NCBI RefSeq assembly: GCF_002303925.1
Contig: NZ_MRCS01000024.1
Coordinates: 1-64,000 of the forward strand
Source of the DNA: Pseudomonas sp. ACN8
GTDB lineage: Bacteria; Pseudomonadota; Gammaproteobacteria; Pseudomonadales; Pseudomonadaceae
Direction of reading: 5' to 3'
Length of the DNA stretch: 64,000 bases
The notes beneath the pieces were generated by a model. That model was not told where the DNA came from. It was given only the letters and a program-made list of their open reading frames with translations, and did not search any database. A program made the position numbers and the translations under genes. Shown one piece after another: positions 47,467 to 58,185 of this stretch (the first letter of the stretch is position 1; the number at the start of each line of letters is the position of its first letter).

Positions 47467-48762
47467 ATGAATGTTTTGATCATTGGCAGCGGTGGCCGTG
47501 AACACGCCCTGGCCTGGAAAGTGGCTCAGGATCCGCGCGTGCAGAAGGTGTTCGTGGCTCCGGGCAACGCCGGTACCGCCATCGAAGCCAAATGCGAGAA
47601 CGTCGCCATCGACGTACTGGCGCTTGAGCAACTGGCAGACTTTGCCGAGAAAAACGTTTCCCTGACCATCGTTGGCCCTGAAGTGCCGCTGGTGGCCGGT
47701 GTTGTGGATCTGTTCCGCAGCCGTGGCCTGGATTGCTTCGGTCCGACCGCTGGCGCTGCGCAACTGGAAGGTTCGAAAGCCTTCACCAAGGACTTCCTGG
47801 CGCGCCACAAGATCCCGACTGCCGACTACCAGAACTTCACCGAAATCGAGCCGGCCCTGGCTTACCTGCGTGAAAAAGGCGCTCCGATCGTGATCAAGGC
47901 CGATGGCCTGGCCGCCGGTAAAGGCGTGATCGTCGCCATGACCCTGGCCGAAGCCGAAGACGCCGTGCGCGACATGCTGGCGGGCAATGCCTTTGGCGAT
48001 GCGGGTTCGCGCGTGGTCATCGAAGAGTTCCTGGACGGCGAAGAAGCCAGTTTCATCGTCATGGTCGACGGCAAGAACGTGCTGCCAATGGCCACCAGCC
48101 AGGACCACAAACGCGTCGGCGACGGCGACACCGGTCCGAACACCGGCGGCATGGGTGCTTACTCCCCGGCGCCAGTGGTCACCGCCGAAGTGCACAAGCG
48201 TGTCATGGACCTGGTGATCTGGCCGACCGTGCGCGGCATGGCCGAGGAAGGCAACGTCTACACTGGTTTCCTGTATGCCGGCCTGATGATCGACAAGGCT
48301 GGTAACCCAAAAGTCATCGAATTCAACTGCCGCTTCGGCGACCCTGAGACCCAACCGGTGATGCTGCGCCTGCAGTCGAGCCTGGTGCTGCTGGTCGAGG
48401 CCGCCCTGGCCCAGGCGCTGGACAAGGTAGAAGCACAATGGGATCCACGCCCGAGCGTTGGTATCGTGCTGGCCGCTGGCGGCTATCCTGGTGACTACGC
48501 CAAAGGCGTGGCCATCAATGGCCTGGATGCAGCGGCTGCACTGGAAGGCAAAGTCTTCCACGCCGGTACTGCGCTCAAGGACGGTCAAGTTGTAACGGCC
48601 GGCGGTCGGGTGCTTTGCGCCACGGCCATGGGCGCAAGCGTAGATGCTGCGCAGCAGCAGGCCTACAAGCTGGCGGCATCGATTGACTGGGAAGGCTGTT
48701 TCTATCGCAAGGACATTGGCTACCGTGCCATTGCCCGCGAGCGTGGCGAAAATCAGGAATAA
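47467..48762 (+). CDS. purD: Phosphoribosylamine-glycine ligase
   Basis: A 431-residue ATP-grasp enzyme. It begins MNVLIIGSGGREHALAWK; GPEVPLVAGVVD, KADGLAAGKGVIVA, GPNTGGMGAYSPAP and EFNCRFGDPETQ are family signatures. It makes glycinamide ribonucleotide in purine synthesis. It follows purH as in other Pseudomonas, and a hairpin without a T-run follows the stop. Confidence 0.97.
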   Translation: MNVLIIGSGGREHALAWKVAQDPRVQKVFVAPGNAGTAIEAKCENVAIDVLALEQLADFAEKNVSLTIVGPEVPLVAGVVDLFRSRGLDCFGPTAGAAQLEGSKAFTKDFLARHKIPTADYQNFTEIEPALAYLREKGAPIVIKADGLAAGKGVIVAMTLAEAEDAVRDMLAGNAFGDAGSRVVIEEFLDGEEASFIVMVDGKNVLPMATSQDHKRVGDGDTGPNTGGMGAYSPAPVVTAEVHKRVMDLVIWPTVRGMAEEGNVYTGFLYAGLMIDKAGNPKVIEFNCRFGDPETQPVMLRLQSSLVLLVEAALAQALDKVEAQWDPRPSVGIVLAAGGYPGDYAKGVAINGLDAAAALEGKVFHAGTALKDGQVVTAGGRVLCATAMGASVDAAQQQAYKLAASIDWEGCFYRKDIGYRAIARERGENQE

Positions 48763-48774
48763 GGTAAACACCGC

Positions 48775-48805
48775 GCCAGGCAATGAACACCGTTTATTGC
48801 CTGGC
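48775..48805 (+). terminator. Hairpin after purD
   Basis: Exact 10-bp arms GCCAGGCAAT (48775-48784) and ATTGCCTGGC (48796-48805) with an 11-base loop. Only TATTCC follows, so it is at best a weak intrinsic terminator. It lies 12 bp after purD and 57 bp before retS. Confidence 0.55.
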
Positions 48806-48862
48806 TATTCCGGCGCCGCGCATCGTTATATTCTGGCATCAACCTAACGAAGGGATTTCGCC

Positions 48863-51640
48863 GTGCGCTGGCTCAGGATTGCCATAAGCTTGACCGTCAC
48901 TTTGCTGACCTTGCTCTGCATGCTACCGGCCCAGGCCGCGCAAGGCAGTGGCTGGGCGGTATTGCTCGACGAACAGGGCGACCTGCAACTGAGCGACATC
49001 CGTTCCGCACGCTACACCAATCAATTCAGCCCTATCGAACTCGACCGCATTACCGCGGCCGAACCCGATGGCGCGCTATGGTTGCGATTCAGGCTTGCAC
49101 CGGGTAAGCACGAACAGTTGCTGCGCGTGTTCGCGCCTGACTTGCGCCAGTTCAACATGTACGTACTGGACGGCGACAAGCTGATCGATCAATCCAGCAC
49201 GGGCAACGAACGCCCCCAATCCGAGCGACCACTGCCCAGCAACGACTTCATGCTGGCCCTGCCGCAAAGCGACACCCCTCTCGACGTATACCTGCGACTG
49301 GCCTCCGACCACCAGTTACGGCCCTATATCACCCTGCAATCGGCGATCCTCTCGGCCGCCAACCAGAACCAGACGCTGATCTATGGTCTGCTGTTCGGTT
49401 GCATCGCCATGCTGATCCTGCACAACCTCATCCGCTACGCCTACACCCGCTCGCGCAGCGCCCTCTGGTTGGCGGCGTGCGAAGGTTTGTTGATGCTCAG
49501 CCTGCTGTTGTTGCTGAACCTCGCCGGCCCCTGGCTGCCGGACTGGCATGCACTGCAAACGCCAGGGGCTTACCTGGCATTGATAATGACCGCGCCCTGC
49601 GGCCTGATGCTTGCCTATCGCTTCTTCGCCCCGCTCGGGCCGCATCCGCTGAACCGATTGCTGCTTGGCGAGGTCCTGCTCATCACCGCGTGCGGGCTGA
49701 TGCTGCTGTTCGTCAATACCTTGCCGCTGAACTTCATCACCTACGGCCTGGTGGCGTTGGCGGGCCTGACCATGCTGTTCATCAGCGCCTATCACTGGCA
49801 AAAAGGTTATCGCCCGGCTCGCCTCTTCGTGGCGGCCATGGTGGTGTTCAACCTCGGGACACTGGTCATCCTGCCCGCCCTGTTGGGGCTGACCCTGGTC
49901 GAACCCAATGGCCTGATCACTACCTTGCTGGTGTTCATCTGCATCAGCGGCCTGTTGATGAGCATTGCGTTGAGCGAGCGCCAGCGCCGCATCACCGAAG
50001 ACCGCTTCAGCATCAGTCGTGACCTGGCGGCCAGCAACGCAGAGATCAACGCCAAGGCCGAGTTCCTGGCGAAGATCAGCCATGAGATCCGCACCCCGAT
50101 GAATGGTGTCCTCGGCATGACCGAGCTGTTGCTGGGTACACCGCTTTCGGTCAAGCAACGCGACTATGTACAGACGATCCACAGCGCCGGTAACGAACTG
50201 CTGACGCTGATCAACGAAATTCTCGACATCTCCAAACTCGAGTCCGGACAGATCGAACTGGACGATGTGCAGTTCGACCTCAATGCACTGATCGAAGACT
50301 GCCTGAGTATCTTCCGCGCCAAGGCCGAGCAGCAAAATGTCGAGTTGATCAGCTTCATCCAGCCGCAAGTGCCGCGGGTGATCAGCGGTGACCCGACACG
50401 CTTGCGCCAGACGCTGTTGAGCCTGCTTGAAAACGCCCTGAAAAAAACCGATGAAGGCGAAATCCTGATCGTCGTGGCGCTCGACGAACGCAACACCAAA
50501 CCACGCCTGCGTATCGCCGTGCAGGACAGCGGCGAGCCCATGGACGCCGAAGAACGCGACGCCCTGATGCACGCCGAACTGCACAGCCGGCATTTTCTTT
50601 CGGCCACCCGGCTGGGCGGCAACCTGGGGCTGGTGATTGCCCGCCAACTGATCCGCCTGATGCAGGGGGAATTCGGGATCAAGAGCGGCAACAACCAGGG
50701 CAGCACCCTGTGGCTGACCCTGCCACTGGACCCGGATCGCCTGGAACACCCGACCTCCGACCTCGACGGCCCGCTGCAAGGTGCGCGGGTATTGGTGGTG
50801 GACGACAATGAGACCTGTCGCAAGGTCCTGGTGCAACAATGCAGCGCCTGGGGCCTGAATGTCAGCGCCGCGCCTTCCGGCAAGGAAGCGCTGGCCCTGT
50901 TGCGTACCAAGGCTCATTTGCGTGATTACTTCGATGTGGTCCTGCTGGATCAGAACATGCCCGGCATGACCGGCATGCAACTGGCGGCCAAGATCAAGGA
51001 AGACCCGAGCCTGAACCACGACATCCTGCTGATCATGCTCACCGGCATCAGCAACGCACCGAGCAAGATCATCGCGCGCAACTCCGGGATCAAGCGCATC
51101 CTCGCCAAGCCGGTTGCCGGCTACACCCTCAAAACCACCCTGGCCGACGAACTGACCCAGCGCAACAAAGGGCTCGTCGCAACCCAACCCGCGCCAAGCG
51201 GCCCGGCGTTGCCGGTCAAGGTCCCCTCCGACTTCCGCATTCTGGTCGCTGAAGACAACAGCATCTCGACCAAGGTGATCCGCGGCATGCTGAGCAAGCT
51301 CAACCTGCAACCGGATACCGCCTGCAATGGCGAAGAAGCCCTGCAGGCGATGAAAGCCCAGCGTTACGACCTGGTGCTGATGGATTGCGAAATGCCGATC
51401 CTCGACGGTTTCTCGGCCACCCAGCAGTTGCGGGCCTGGGAAGTCGGCAACCAGCGGGCCCGTACCCCTGTGGTAGCGTTGACCGCCCATATCCTTGCCG
51501 AACACAAAGAGCGTGCGCGACAGGCCGGCATGGACGGACACATGGCCAAGCCGGTGGAGCTGTCGCAGTTGCGCGAACTGATCGAGCACTGGGTCGCCCA
51601 GCGTGACCAGCAGAATCGCACGACAACCCAAACGTCCTGA
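48863..51640 (+). CDS. retS: Hybrid sensor kinase RetS
   Basis: A 925-residue membrane protein. Signal peptide (1-25), a periplasmic 7TMR-DISM domain (about 30-165), seven membrane helices (about 175-375), HisKA with H407 in [14 protein letters not shown], HATPase-like domain, then two receivers with D696 (VLLDQNMPG) and D841 (VLMDCEMPI). The ATP-binding G1 box reads DSGEPMD instead of DxGxG, in keeping with a kinase that works mainly by binding and inhibiting GacS. RetS thereby lowers RsmY/Z RNAs and favours acute over sessile behaviour. GTG start at 48863 with AAGGGA before it. Confidence 0.95.
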   Translation: MRWLRIAISLTVTLLTLLCMLPAQAAQGSGWAVLLDEQGDLQLSDIRSARYTNQFSPIELDRITAAEPDGALWLRFRLAPGKHEQLLRVFAPDLRQFNMYVLDGDKLIDQSSTGNERPQSERPLPSNDFMLALPQSDTPLDVYLRLASDHQLRPYITLQSAILSAANQNQTLIYGLLFGCIAMLILHNLIRYAYTRSRSALWLAACEGLLMLSLLLLLNLAGPWLPDWHALQTPGAYLALIMTAPCGLMLAYRFFAPLGPHPLNRLLLGEVLLITACGLMLLFVNTLPLNFITYGLVALAGLTMLFISAYHWQKGYRPARLFVAAMVVFNLGTLVILPALLGLTLVEPNGLITTLLVFICISGLLMSIALSERQRRITEDRFSISRDLAASNAEINAKAEFLAKISHEIRTPMNGVLGMTELLLGTPLSVKQRDYVQTIHSAGNELLTLINEILDISKLESGQIELDDVQFDLNALIEDCLSIFRAKAEQQNVELISFIQPQVPRVISGDPTRLRQTLLSLLENALKKTDEGEILIVVALDERNTKPRLRIAVQDSGEPMDAEERDALMHAELHSRHFLSATRLGGNLGLVIARQLIRLMQGEFGIKSGNNQGSTLWLTLPLDPDRLEHPTSDLDGPLQGARVLVVDDNETCRKVLVQQCSAWGLNVSAAPSGKEALALLRTKAHLRDYFDVVLLDQNMPGMTGMQLAAKIKEDPSLNHDILLIMLTGISNAPSKIIARNSGIKRILAKPVAGYTLKTTLADELTQRNKGLVATQPAPSGPALPVKVPSDFRILVAEDNSISTKVIRGMLSKLNLQPDTACNGEEALQAMKAQRYDLVLMDCEMPILDGFSATQQLRAWEVGNQRARTPVVALTAHILAEHKERARQAGMDGHMAKPVELSQLRELIEHWVAQRDQQNRTTTQTS

Positions 51641-51705
51641 GCCGACAGACTCCGCAACCCCTGATAGACTCCCACTCGACTTTTCTTGCCAGTGAGCCCG
51701 GCACC

Positions 51706-52302
51706 ATGCTCCATGTGTTGTTCAGCGTTTATCTGAAGATGCTGGTGCTCTACAGCCCATTCTTCGTATTGTCCTGCTTCATCAGCCTGACCCGTGGTTA
51801 TTCGCGCAAGGAACAGCGTCGGCTGGCCTGGAAAGTAGCGGTTGCCACCCTGGTCTCCAGTGTGCTGCTGTACCTGTTCGGCCGAGTGATTTTCAGTGTT
51901 TTCGGCATTACCGTGGACGCATTCCGCATTGGCGCCGGCAGTGTGCTGTTCATTTCGGCGCTGGGCATGGCACAAGGCAAATCGGCGGTACAGACCGACA
52001 ACGTGCAGCAGGATGTCACCATCGTTCCACTGACCATCCCGCTGACAGTCGGCCCCGGCACCATCGGTGCCTTGCTGGTGATGGGCGTGAGCCAGCCGCA
52101 CTGGGACGACAAGCTCACGGCCATTGTCAGCATTGCCCTGGCCAGTTTTACCGTGGGCGTGGTGCTGTTTTTGTCCGGTCGTATCGAGCGCATTCTCGGC
52201 GACCAGGGGTTGCAGATTGTCAGCCGATTGATGGGGTTGTTCGTGTGTGCACTGGCGGCTCAGATCATCTTCACCGGGGTGAAAGGGTACTTGGTGCCTT
52301 GA
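51706..52302 (+). CDS. MarC family integral membrane protein
   Basis: A 198-residue protein with six hydrophobic segments. Family segments are FFVLSCFISLTRGYSRKEQR, IVPLTIPLTVGPGTIGALLV and RLMGLFVCALAAQIIFTGVK. MarC proteins have no proven function; the old link to multiple antibiotic resistance was withdrawn. It lies 65 bp after retS. Confidence 0.9.
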   Translation: MLHVLFSVYLKMLVLYSPFFVLSCFISLTRGYSRKEQRRLAWKVAVATLVSSVLLYLFGRVIFSVFGITVDAFRIGAGSVLFISALGMAQGKSAVQTDNVQQDVTIVPLTIPLTVGPGTIGALLVMGVSQPHWDDKLTAIVSIALASFTVGVVLFLSGRIERILGDQGLQIVSRLMGLFVCALAAQIIFTGVKGYLVP

Positions 52303-52487
52303 ACACAAAGCGCTCCGGTTCAGGCAAGTCGTGGGGCCAGTGGACTCGAAACATCCACGCACCTCACCACTGCACGATGCCTGCATCGCACTCCTTGCAA
52401 CAGCCAATGATGCAAACCGGGCAACCCCTCTCCCTCTGTTTCAAACAGGCCAGAGACCATCAGCCTCTGACCCTGGCTTAGTTGAGT

Positions 52488-53333
52488 TCAACGCCTGCGT
52501 CGCGGAAATCTTTTAGCCAACACTTCTTTTCGATTCTGCGCCAGGATAAATTCGACATCCTCTTTTACTTCAGCGTAAGCAGAAGGATTAAAAGCGAGAA
52601 AGTTGGAGCCCTGATAAATTTCGAGACTTGCAATTTTCAAATCCAAAAACAAAACACCAGCACCCACTTGATCCCCAACATGATTAACGGACGAAAACGA
52701 AACCAAAACCAATCCGTTCTTCGTTTGCTCGCAAGGCAGCAAGGCCAGTTTTACACCCTTGGCCTTGGTCACTTCATAGTTGAAAACCTTGATTGTTTCA
52801 GGTTCTTTTTCCAATGCTGACAACGTGCTGTCCGCAACGGCACCTAGCACGGTTGCACCTGGAATGGCATTTTTTGCCGCTTCAACGCCTGCCTGGATAA
52901 TAGTGGTGACAACATTTTTCATTGTCCCGCTGCCAGTCCTTTTCTTGTATTCGATACTCGCGTTGATGGGAACAGAACACCCCATATCCTCCATACACTG
53001 GAGAAAGGCCCGGTGCCAGGCGGCAGGGCTATGACTATCTTTAGTTTCGCGATCGGCCTCCAACTTCGAAAACTTTATGAGGTTTTCGATAATCGTCATA
53101 TTTTCAAGCGAAATATTATCGCCATAACCAATCAGCGCATTACCCAAAACCAAAGCATCCAAGTCCTTGGTAGGGCTAGACTCGTTCAATGCCTTGGGTG
53201 AACTCGACGCAGTGGTCGACGTTAATGCTTCTACACGAGGGACACTATTCAACAATGACTTCGACCTGGCAAGACGCGCCTTCCCAATATCGGTGCATTG
53301 TTTGTGAGTGATAAAATCTTCCGCAATATCCAT
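52488..53333 (-). CDS. Unknown protein, AT-rich gene, distantly similar to the product at 58186-58833
   Basis: A 281-residue protein I cannot assign. The N-terminal 60 residues are polar and probably flexible. Residues 102-121 read SPAAWHRAFLQCMEDMGCSV; an Ala/Gly-rich hydrophobic stretch (about 140-173, IIQAGVEAAKNAIPGATVLG) and a beta-rich C-terminal part (about 193-262) follow, ending in a basic KRFPRRRR tail. No signal peptide. I chose the ATG at 53333 with AAAGGAG upstream over a TTG at 53342. AAA- and ATA-type codons and AT-rich flanks differ from neighbouring genes and suggest acquisition. It lies just beyond the cobJ end of the cob cluster. Confidence 0.7.
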   Translation of the reverse strand: MDIAEDFITHKQCTDIGKARLARSKSLLNSVPRVEALTSTTASSSPKALNESSPTKDLDALVLGNALIGYGDNISLENMTIIENLIKFSKLEADRETKDSHSPAAWHRAFLQCMEDMGCSVPINASIEYKKRTGSGTMKNVVTTIIQAGVEAAKNAIPGATVLGAVADSTLSALEKEPETIKVFNYEVTKAKGVKLALLPCEQTKNGLVLVSFSSVNHVGDQVGAGVLFLDLKIASLEIYQGSNFLAFNPSAYAEVKEDVEFILAQNRKEVLAKRFPRRRR

Positions 53334-53517
53334 ATCGAGCAACTCCTTTAAATTCGTTTAAGCCTCCAATAGAGACAAAACGAATCTAAACCACCCCAAC
53401 CCCGCTATCAAACCCGATTAAATGTCGATATATGTAAGCGACCATAAAGCCTTACAAACACGCAGCCATTGTCGAGCAATCCAGCTCGAGCAACGCTGCA
53501 CTGAACCGTCATATCAC

Positions 53518-55227
53518 TTAGTTAATATCAATTAATTTATCACCATAACTACGCGGTGTATAAACCCACGACATTCCTTGCGAACGATGAAACACACGAG
53601 TCGTGGATGAGCCAATCAACACCATGGTCCGCATGTCGACCTGGTCTGGAGTCAATTGAGAGAGCGTCGTCACCCGTAATGTTTGCCCCGGGCGTCCGAC
53701 ATCACGCCCAAGCACGACTGGCGTTTGCGGTGCGCGATGTTGGGCGACGATCTCCAGCGCACGTCCCAGTTGCCAAGGCCGGGAACGCGAGATCGGATTG
53801 TAGAACGCCATTGCCAGATCAGCTTGCGCAGCCAGATCCAGACGTTTTTCAATGATCGACCATGGCTTGAGGTTATCCGACAGCGACAGTACACAGAAGT
53901 CATGCCCCAGCGGCGCACCGGCTTGAGCCGCTGTTGCCAGCGAGGCGGAAACCCCCGGCAAAATCTCGAGATCGACGTTGTGCCAATGGACGTCGGTGGA
54001 TTCGTGCAGCGCCTCCAGCACCGCCGCCGCCATGGCGAAAACACCTGGATCGCCTGATGAAACCACCACCACCGAACGCCCCTGGGCCGCCAGCTCGAAA
54101 GCGTGTCGGGCGCGCTGCATCTCTTCACGGTTGTCGGTGCAATGCAGCACCTGATCGTCGCGAAACGGCCCGGCCATGCGCACGTAGGTTTCGTAACCCA
54201 ATATATCGTTGGCGCGGGCCAGTTCAGCCTTCACGGCCGGCACCATCAGTTCAGCAGCGCCCGGCCCGAGGCCGATCACCGCCAGCCGTCCACGTGGGCG
54301 GCCGATTTGCAACGGGTCCAGCGGCTGCTCTGCCACCGCAATGGCAACAGTGTCGCTATCAAGCATGGAAACGGGCTGGCCAATGGCGGTACTCAGACGT
54401 TCGCCAAGCACCATCTCAGCCTGGGCAAAGCGCAACGGCACACCCAATTCAAGCGCCGCTTCGCGCAACCCCGGGCTGGCCATTTCGGTGTCGGCAGCCA
54501 AAAGACAAGCCAGCGACTGCACGGCAATTTTTGCCTGATGCAATGCGTCGCGCACCGCCTGCGCGATGCTCTCCACGCCGGCATCCACAGCGACCACCAC
54601 ATTGCGCGGGTAGATCAACAATTCGTTGGCCGCGGGAGCCCGCTCGGCATGACTGACGTGCACCGCCAGTCGAGCCTGCGCATCTTCGGGCAACTGCGCC
54701 TGCACCAGCCACGGGGCTTCACCCTCAATGCGCACCGTTTCGCCGGCCAACAGATCGGAGACAAAACGCTTGCCCAGCTCCAGATCACCCAAGGCATAAC
54801 CGCTGGGCGGGTTGAGCAGGCAGGTGCCGAAACGCAACTCGCCGCTGGTGGTAATCGCCGCGGCGACTTCCAGCGAGGCGGCAATCTCCCGGGCCATCAC
54901 ATTCACTCCGCCAAGACCACCCAGCAGTGGAACCACGGCGCTGCCGTCTTCGGCCACCGCCAATACCGGTGGTTCAACGCCTTTTTCGAGCAACAGGGGC
55001 GCCAGGGTGCGGATTACGATCCCGGCCGCGCACAGGGCAATGATCGGCGTGCCCTGTTGATAGAGCTCGCGCAAGGTCGCGCCGAATTCGTGATAGACCC
55101 GATCCGCGCCTTCGACCCGTTCGGCCAGGCCATGGATCAGGGCTTCGGGGTACACCTGCTGAATGCTGCGTGCGGTAGCGAGGCTGCCATTGCCGAGAAT
55201 GACAATCGCCGGAACTGGACGAGTCAT
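53518..55227 (-). CDS. cobJ: Precorrin-3B C17-methyltransferase CobJ fused to an N-terminal CbiG/CobE-like domain
   Basis: A 569-residue fusion. Residues about 1-310 are CbiG-like (ALCAAGIVIRTLAPLL, VPLLGGLGGVN and a CobE-like segment near 205-300). Residues about 315-560 are the CobJ SAM methyltransferase (RLAVIGLGPGAAELMVP, VVVSSGDPGVFAMA, AMAFYNPISRSRPWQLG). Methylation at C17 drives ring contraction of the corrin. The start at 55227 overlaps the cobI stop (TGATG); a GTG at 55239 is possible. Last gene of the minus-strand arm. Confidence 0.93.
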   Translation of the reverse strand: MTRPVPAIVILGNGSLATARSIQQVYPEALIHGLAERVEGADRVYHEFGATLRELYQQGTPIIALCAAGIVIRTLAPLLLEKGVEPPVLAVAEDGSAVVPLLGGLGGVNVMAREIAASLEVAAAITTSGELRFGTCLLNPPSGYALGDLELGKRFVSDLLAGETVRIEGEAPWLVQAQLPEDAQARLAVHVSHAERAPAANELLIYPRNVVVAVDAGVESIAQAVRDALHQAKIAVQSLACLLAADTEMASPGLREAALELGVPLRFAQAEMVLGERLSTAIGQPVSMLDSDTVAIAVAEQPLDPLQIGRPRGRLAVIGLGPGAAELMVPAVKAELARANDILGYETYVRMAGPFRDDQVLHCTDNREEMQRARHAFELAAQGRSVVVVSSGDPGVFAMAAAVLEALHESTDVHWHNVDLEILPGVSASLATAAQAGAPLGHDFCVLSLSDNLKPWSIIEKRLDLAAQADLAMAFYNPISRSRPWQLGRALEIVAQHRAPQTPVVLGRDVGRPGQTLRVTTLSQLTPDQVDMRTMVLIGSSTTRVFHRSQGMSWVYTPRSYGDKLIDIN

Positions 55228-55961
55228 CAGCCTTGCCACCTTTCACCGGGAACGATGATCAACGAGAAGTACGGCGAGGACATCGGCTCGACCTGATCCA
55301 GCGGCACGATCTTCTGATTGGCCATGGTCGCGCGCTCGACGTACAACGCGCGTTCGGCCAGGCCGAGTTCTTCCAGCACCTGGCGAACCTTGGGAAAGTT
55401 GCGCCCCAGTTTCATGATGACGGCCGCATCGGCATCGGCCAGGCGACGCTTGAGTTCGTCGTGCGGCAACACACCGGACAACACCGACAGACTCTGATTG
55501 CGATACACCAGCGGCGCACCGAGCACCGAGGCCCCGCCGAGCATCGAGCACACGCCCGGCACGACTTCCGCCTGATAACGCTCGGCAAGCCGGTCGTGCA
55601 AGTACATGTAGGAGCCGTAGAAGAACGGATCGCCCTCGCAGATCACTGCCACATCACGGCCCGCATCAAGATGCATCGCCAGCTCTGTGGCGGCGTCATC
55701 ATAGAAGTCGCTGATCACTTGCTCGTAGGACAGAGGTGCCGGCAAAGCTTCGGTGGTCACCGGGTACACCAGCGGCAACAGGTTCTGTGCTTCCTGCAGG
55801 TGCGCCTCGATGATACCGAAGGCGTTGCCTTTCTTGCCCTTGGCCACGAAGTACGCCACCACCGGGGATTCGCGCAGCAAACGCAGGGCCTTGACGGTAA
55901 TCAGTTCCGGATCACCGGGGCCGACACCGAGGCCGATCAAACGTCCAGGTTGCTGCATCAT
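55227..55961 (-). CDS. cobI: Precorrin-2 C20-methyltransferase
   Basis: A 244-residue SAM-dependent corrin methyltransferase: [20 protein letters not shown] at the start, [20 protein letters not shown] and the [15 protein letters not shown] segment. It converts precorrin-2 to precorrin-3A. It overlaps cobH upstream (ATGA) and cobJ downstream. Confidence 0.95.
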   Translation of the reverse strand: MMQQPGRLIGLGVGPGDPELITVKALRLLRESPVVAYFVAKGKKGNAFGIIEAHLQEAQNLLPLVYPVTTEALPAPLSYEQVISDFYDDAATELAMHLDAGRDVAVICEGDPFFYGSYMYLHDRLAERYQAEVVPGVCSMLGGASVLGAPLVYRNQSLSVLSGVLPHDELKRRLADADAAVIMKLGRNFPKVRQVLEELGLAERALYVERATMANQKIVPLDQVEPMSSPYFSLIIVPGERWQG

Positions 55962-56584
55962 TCGATCTCCGTAGCGAGGGCATTGACGGCAGCGGCAGCC
56001 ATGGCGCTACCGCCCAGGCGTCCCTGCATAATGACAAAAGGCACGCCACGGCTGTCGGCCGCCAGCGCGGCCTTGGATTCGGCTGCGCCGACGAAACCCA
56101 CTGGAAAACCGAGGATCAGTGCCGGTTTCGGCGCACCGGCGTCGAGCATTTCCAGCAGGTAAAACAGTGCCGTCGGGGCGTTGCCGATGACCACCACGCT
56201 GCCTTCCAGGTGCGGACGCCACAGTTCCAGCGCAGCGGCTGAACGGGTATTACCCAATTCACGGGCCAGTTCCGGAACGCTCTCATCGCGCAAGGTGCAG
56301 ATCACCGGATTGTTCGCCGGCAACCGCGCGCGGGTAACGCCTTCGGAAACCATCCGCGCATCGCACAGAATCGGCGCGCCAGCCGCCAGCGCATCACGCC
56401 CGGCCTTGCCCGCCCCTTCGGAAAACTGCAGGCCATCGATGGCCTCGACCATGCCGCAGGCGTGAATGACACGCACCGCGAGTTTCTCCAGATCGTCCGG
56501 GATTCGGTCGAGGTTGGCCTCGGCGCGAATGATCGCGAAGGAGTTGCGATAGATCTCCTGACCGTCGCGGATGTAATCAAGCAT
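55958..56584 (-). CDS. cobH: Precorrin-8X methylmutase
   Basis: A 208-residue CobH/CbiC. The catalytic His is H41 in [33 protein letters not shown] and [13 protein letters not shown] are typical. It moves a methyl group from C11 to C12 to give hydrogenobyrinate. I chose the ATG at 56584, which overlaps the end of cobG; longer frames lie inside cobG. Confidence 0.95.
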   Translation of the reverse strand: MLDYIRDGQEIYRNSFAIIRAEANLDRIPDDLEKLAVRVIHACGMVEAIDGLQFSEGAGKAGRDALAAGAPILCDARMVSEGVTRARLPANNPVICTLRDESVPELARELGNTRSAAALELWRPHLEGSVVVIGNAPTALFYLLEMLDAGAPKPALILGFPVGFVGAAESKAALAADSRGVPFVIMQGRLGGSAMAAAAVNALATEIE

Positions 56585-57899
56585 CAAGGGCGCTCCGTGA
56601 GCGGGCGTCGAGCAGGGCCGCGACCGCTTCAATAGTAAGATTGCGTGCGTGCAGTGCGCCGAAACCCGGCTGCGCTGCATCGCGAAAATAGAGATCGTAG
56701 TGACCGTGGGCGACGGCCTGTAATGTGACGGGCGCTGTATGCGCGGCGGCGCAGGAACGCGGGCAACCGCTCAGGTGTATGGTCTGTGCCGGTCCATGGC
56801 GGTGCAGCAGCGCGGCCAGTTGCAAGGCATCGCCCTTGGTCTCGGCCAACCCCTTGGCGCAACCGTTGGAACCGGTACAGGCGATCAACCGGGACAACGG
56901 CTGACCGGCTTCACACGCCAAGCCCAAGCGTTGCAAACGCCCCATGACTTCGGCGGCATTGTTCGTGCGGACATTAGGCAACAGCAGACTTTGCCAGGGT
57001 GTGAAGCGCAGACTGGCATCACCGAACTCCCGTGACAGTTGCGCCACGCCCCGCAGCATCGCCGGATCGAGCCGCCCCAGTGGCGGCACGGCCCCCACAT
57101 AGACAACTCCGGGCTCGGCCTGGGGATGCGCCCCCAAGTGCAAATCACTGGAGCCCGCAACCCGCTGCCAACCGACAACGGCTTGCAGTGGCACTCGCTC
57201 GGCCAGTCGAAGCTGCATGCCCTCGATCGGGTACTCAGCCAGCAAATGACGCATCCGTGTCTGCTCGGGGCGCGCCAGTTCAAGGAACAACTCAAGGACC
57301 GCGACCACCAGCGCGTGCCCGTCCGCCAGTGCAACCGAACCGACGGGGCTGTCCGTCGGGCATCCCGCCAGACCGAATGCCAGCCGTTGTTCACCGCCCT
57401 GGTGAAACGCCGAGAGCCACAGGTCATGGGGATGCTCGAGCATCGCCAGGTCTTCGCCGCCATCGAGTTGCACGGCGAACTTGGCACTGAGGTCGTGGAA
57501 GGCTTCGTGGCTTTGCAGTGTGGCGAGGATCTGCCCGGCCAGCGGGCGGGTGTCAAGCAGCATGCGCCGATCAATCCCGGCGCCGGGGCTGAGCATCAGG
57601 TTGCGCACATCGTCGCCGGCCGCCGTGCGTGGCCCCAAACCGGCGGCCAGCAAGCAGTCGATCAATACCACTCGCTCGTTGCAAATGCCGCGGATTTGCA
57701 GGTTGGCCCGGTTGGTCGCCTCGATCGCTCCGCTGGCGTAACGCTCAGCGGCATCGGCCACAGCGATTGCCTGTTGCGCGCGGATGGCGCCACCGTCGAG
57801 TTTGATCCGGCAAATACCACCGTCCAATGCCTGGACGACACGCAACAACCCGGGACAGGCGGAAGGGCGCAAGCGGTTGGGTATCTGACGTGACTTCAC
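56577..57899 (-). CDS. cobG: Precorrin-3B synthase (oxygen-dependent)
   Basis: A 440-residue nitrite/sulfite-reductase-like protein. Two half-repeats are visible and the Fe4S4 cysteines lie at about residues 338-385 (ACTGSNGCAKG and SGCPRSCAAAH). CobG uses O2 to make precorrin-3B, the aerobic route. First gene of the minus-strand cob arm; no cobalamin riboswitch could be recognised upstream. Confidence 0.92.
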   Translation of the reverse strand: MKSRQIPNRLRPSACPGLLRVVQALDGGICRIKLDGGAIRAQQAIAVADAAERYASGAIEATNRANLQIRGICNERVVLIDCLLAAGLGPRTAAGDDVRNLMLSPGAGIDRRMLLDTRPLAGQILATLQSHEAFHDLSAKFAVQLDGGEDLAMLEHPHDLWLSAFHQGGEQRLAFGLAGCPTDSPVGSVALADGHALVVAVLELFLELARPEQTRMRHLLAEYPIEGMQLRLAERVPLQAVVGWQRVAGSSDLHLGAHPQAEPGVVYVGAVPPLGRLDPAMLRGVAQLSREFGDASLRFTPWQSLLLPNVRTNNAAEVMGRLQRLGLACEAGQPLSRLIACTGSNGCAKGLAETKGDALQLAALLHRHGPAQTIHLSGCPRSCAAAHTAPVTLQAVAHGHYDLYFRDAAQPGFGALHARNLTIEAVAALLDARSRSALDA

Positions 57900-58185
57900 A
57901 GGACGACCGGTACAAGACGAAGGACAGCATTATGCCTGCTTTGTCCGGCCTGATGAAAAACCCTGGCAGGTTGACGACGAAAAGCGCTTGACCCCGGGCC
58001 CAGGCTTTTCGCTTCAAGCCTGGACCGCCATCCCGGGTTCTAGTTGAACAATCAGCGAAAACCGCTAACAGCAAGAATCAATTCAACCAACCCGAATTAT
58101 TTAAACCATACACCAACTCTTGTACTTTTCACCGCAGCCCGAAGAAAAATAACAGCAAAAAACCAGCTACATCAAAGGAGAAAAA
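57900..58185. promoter_or_regulatory. Spacer between cobG and the divergent unknown gene
   Basis: A 286-bp divergent spacer. The half next to cobG is GC-rich like the cob genes; the half next to the unknown gene (about 58040-58185) is AT-rich with A-runs, giving a sharp base-composition change near 58040. It ends with a strong AAAGGAG ribosome-binding site for the unknown gene. Confidence 0.5.

Noticed and set aside
49316-51631. 771-residue open frame antisense to retS
   Set aside because: Shadow of a complete RetS; no family features.
57900-58185. Cobalamin riboswitch upstream of cobG
   Set aside because: No recognisable B12-box (GCCACTG-type) or surrounding helices on either strand.
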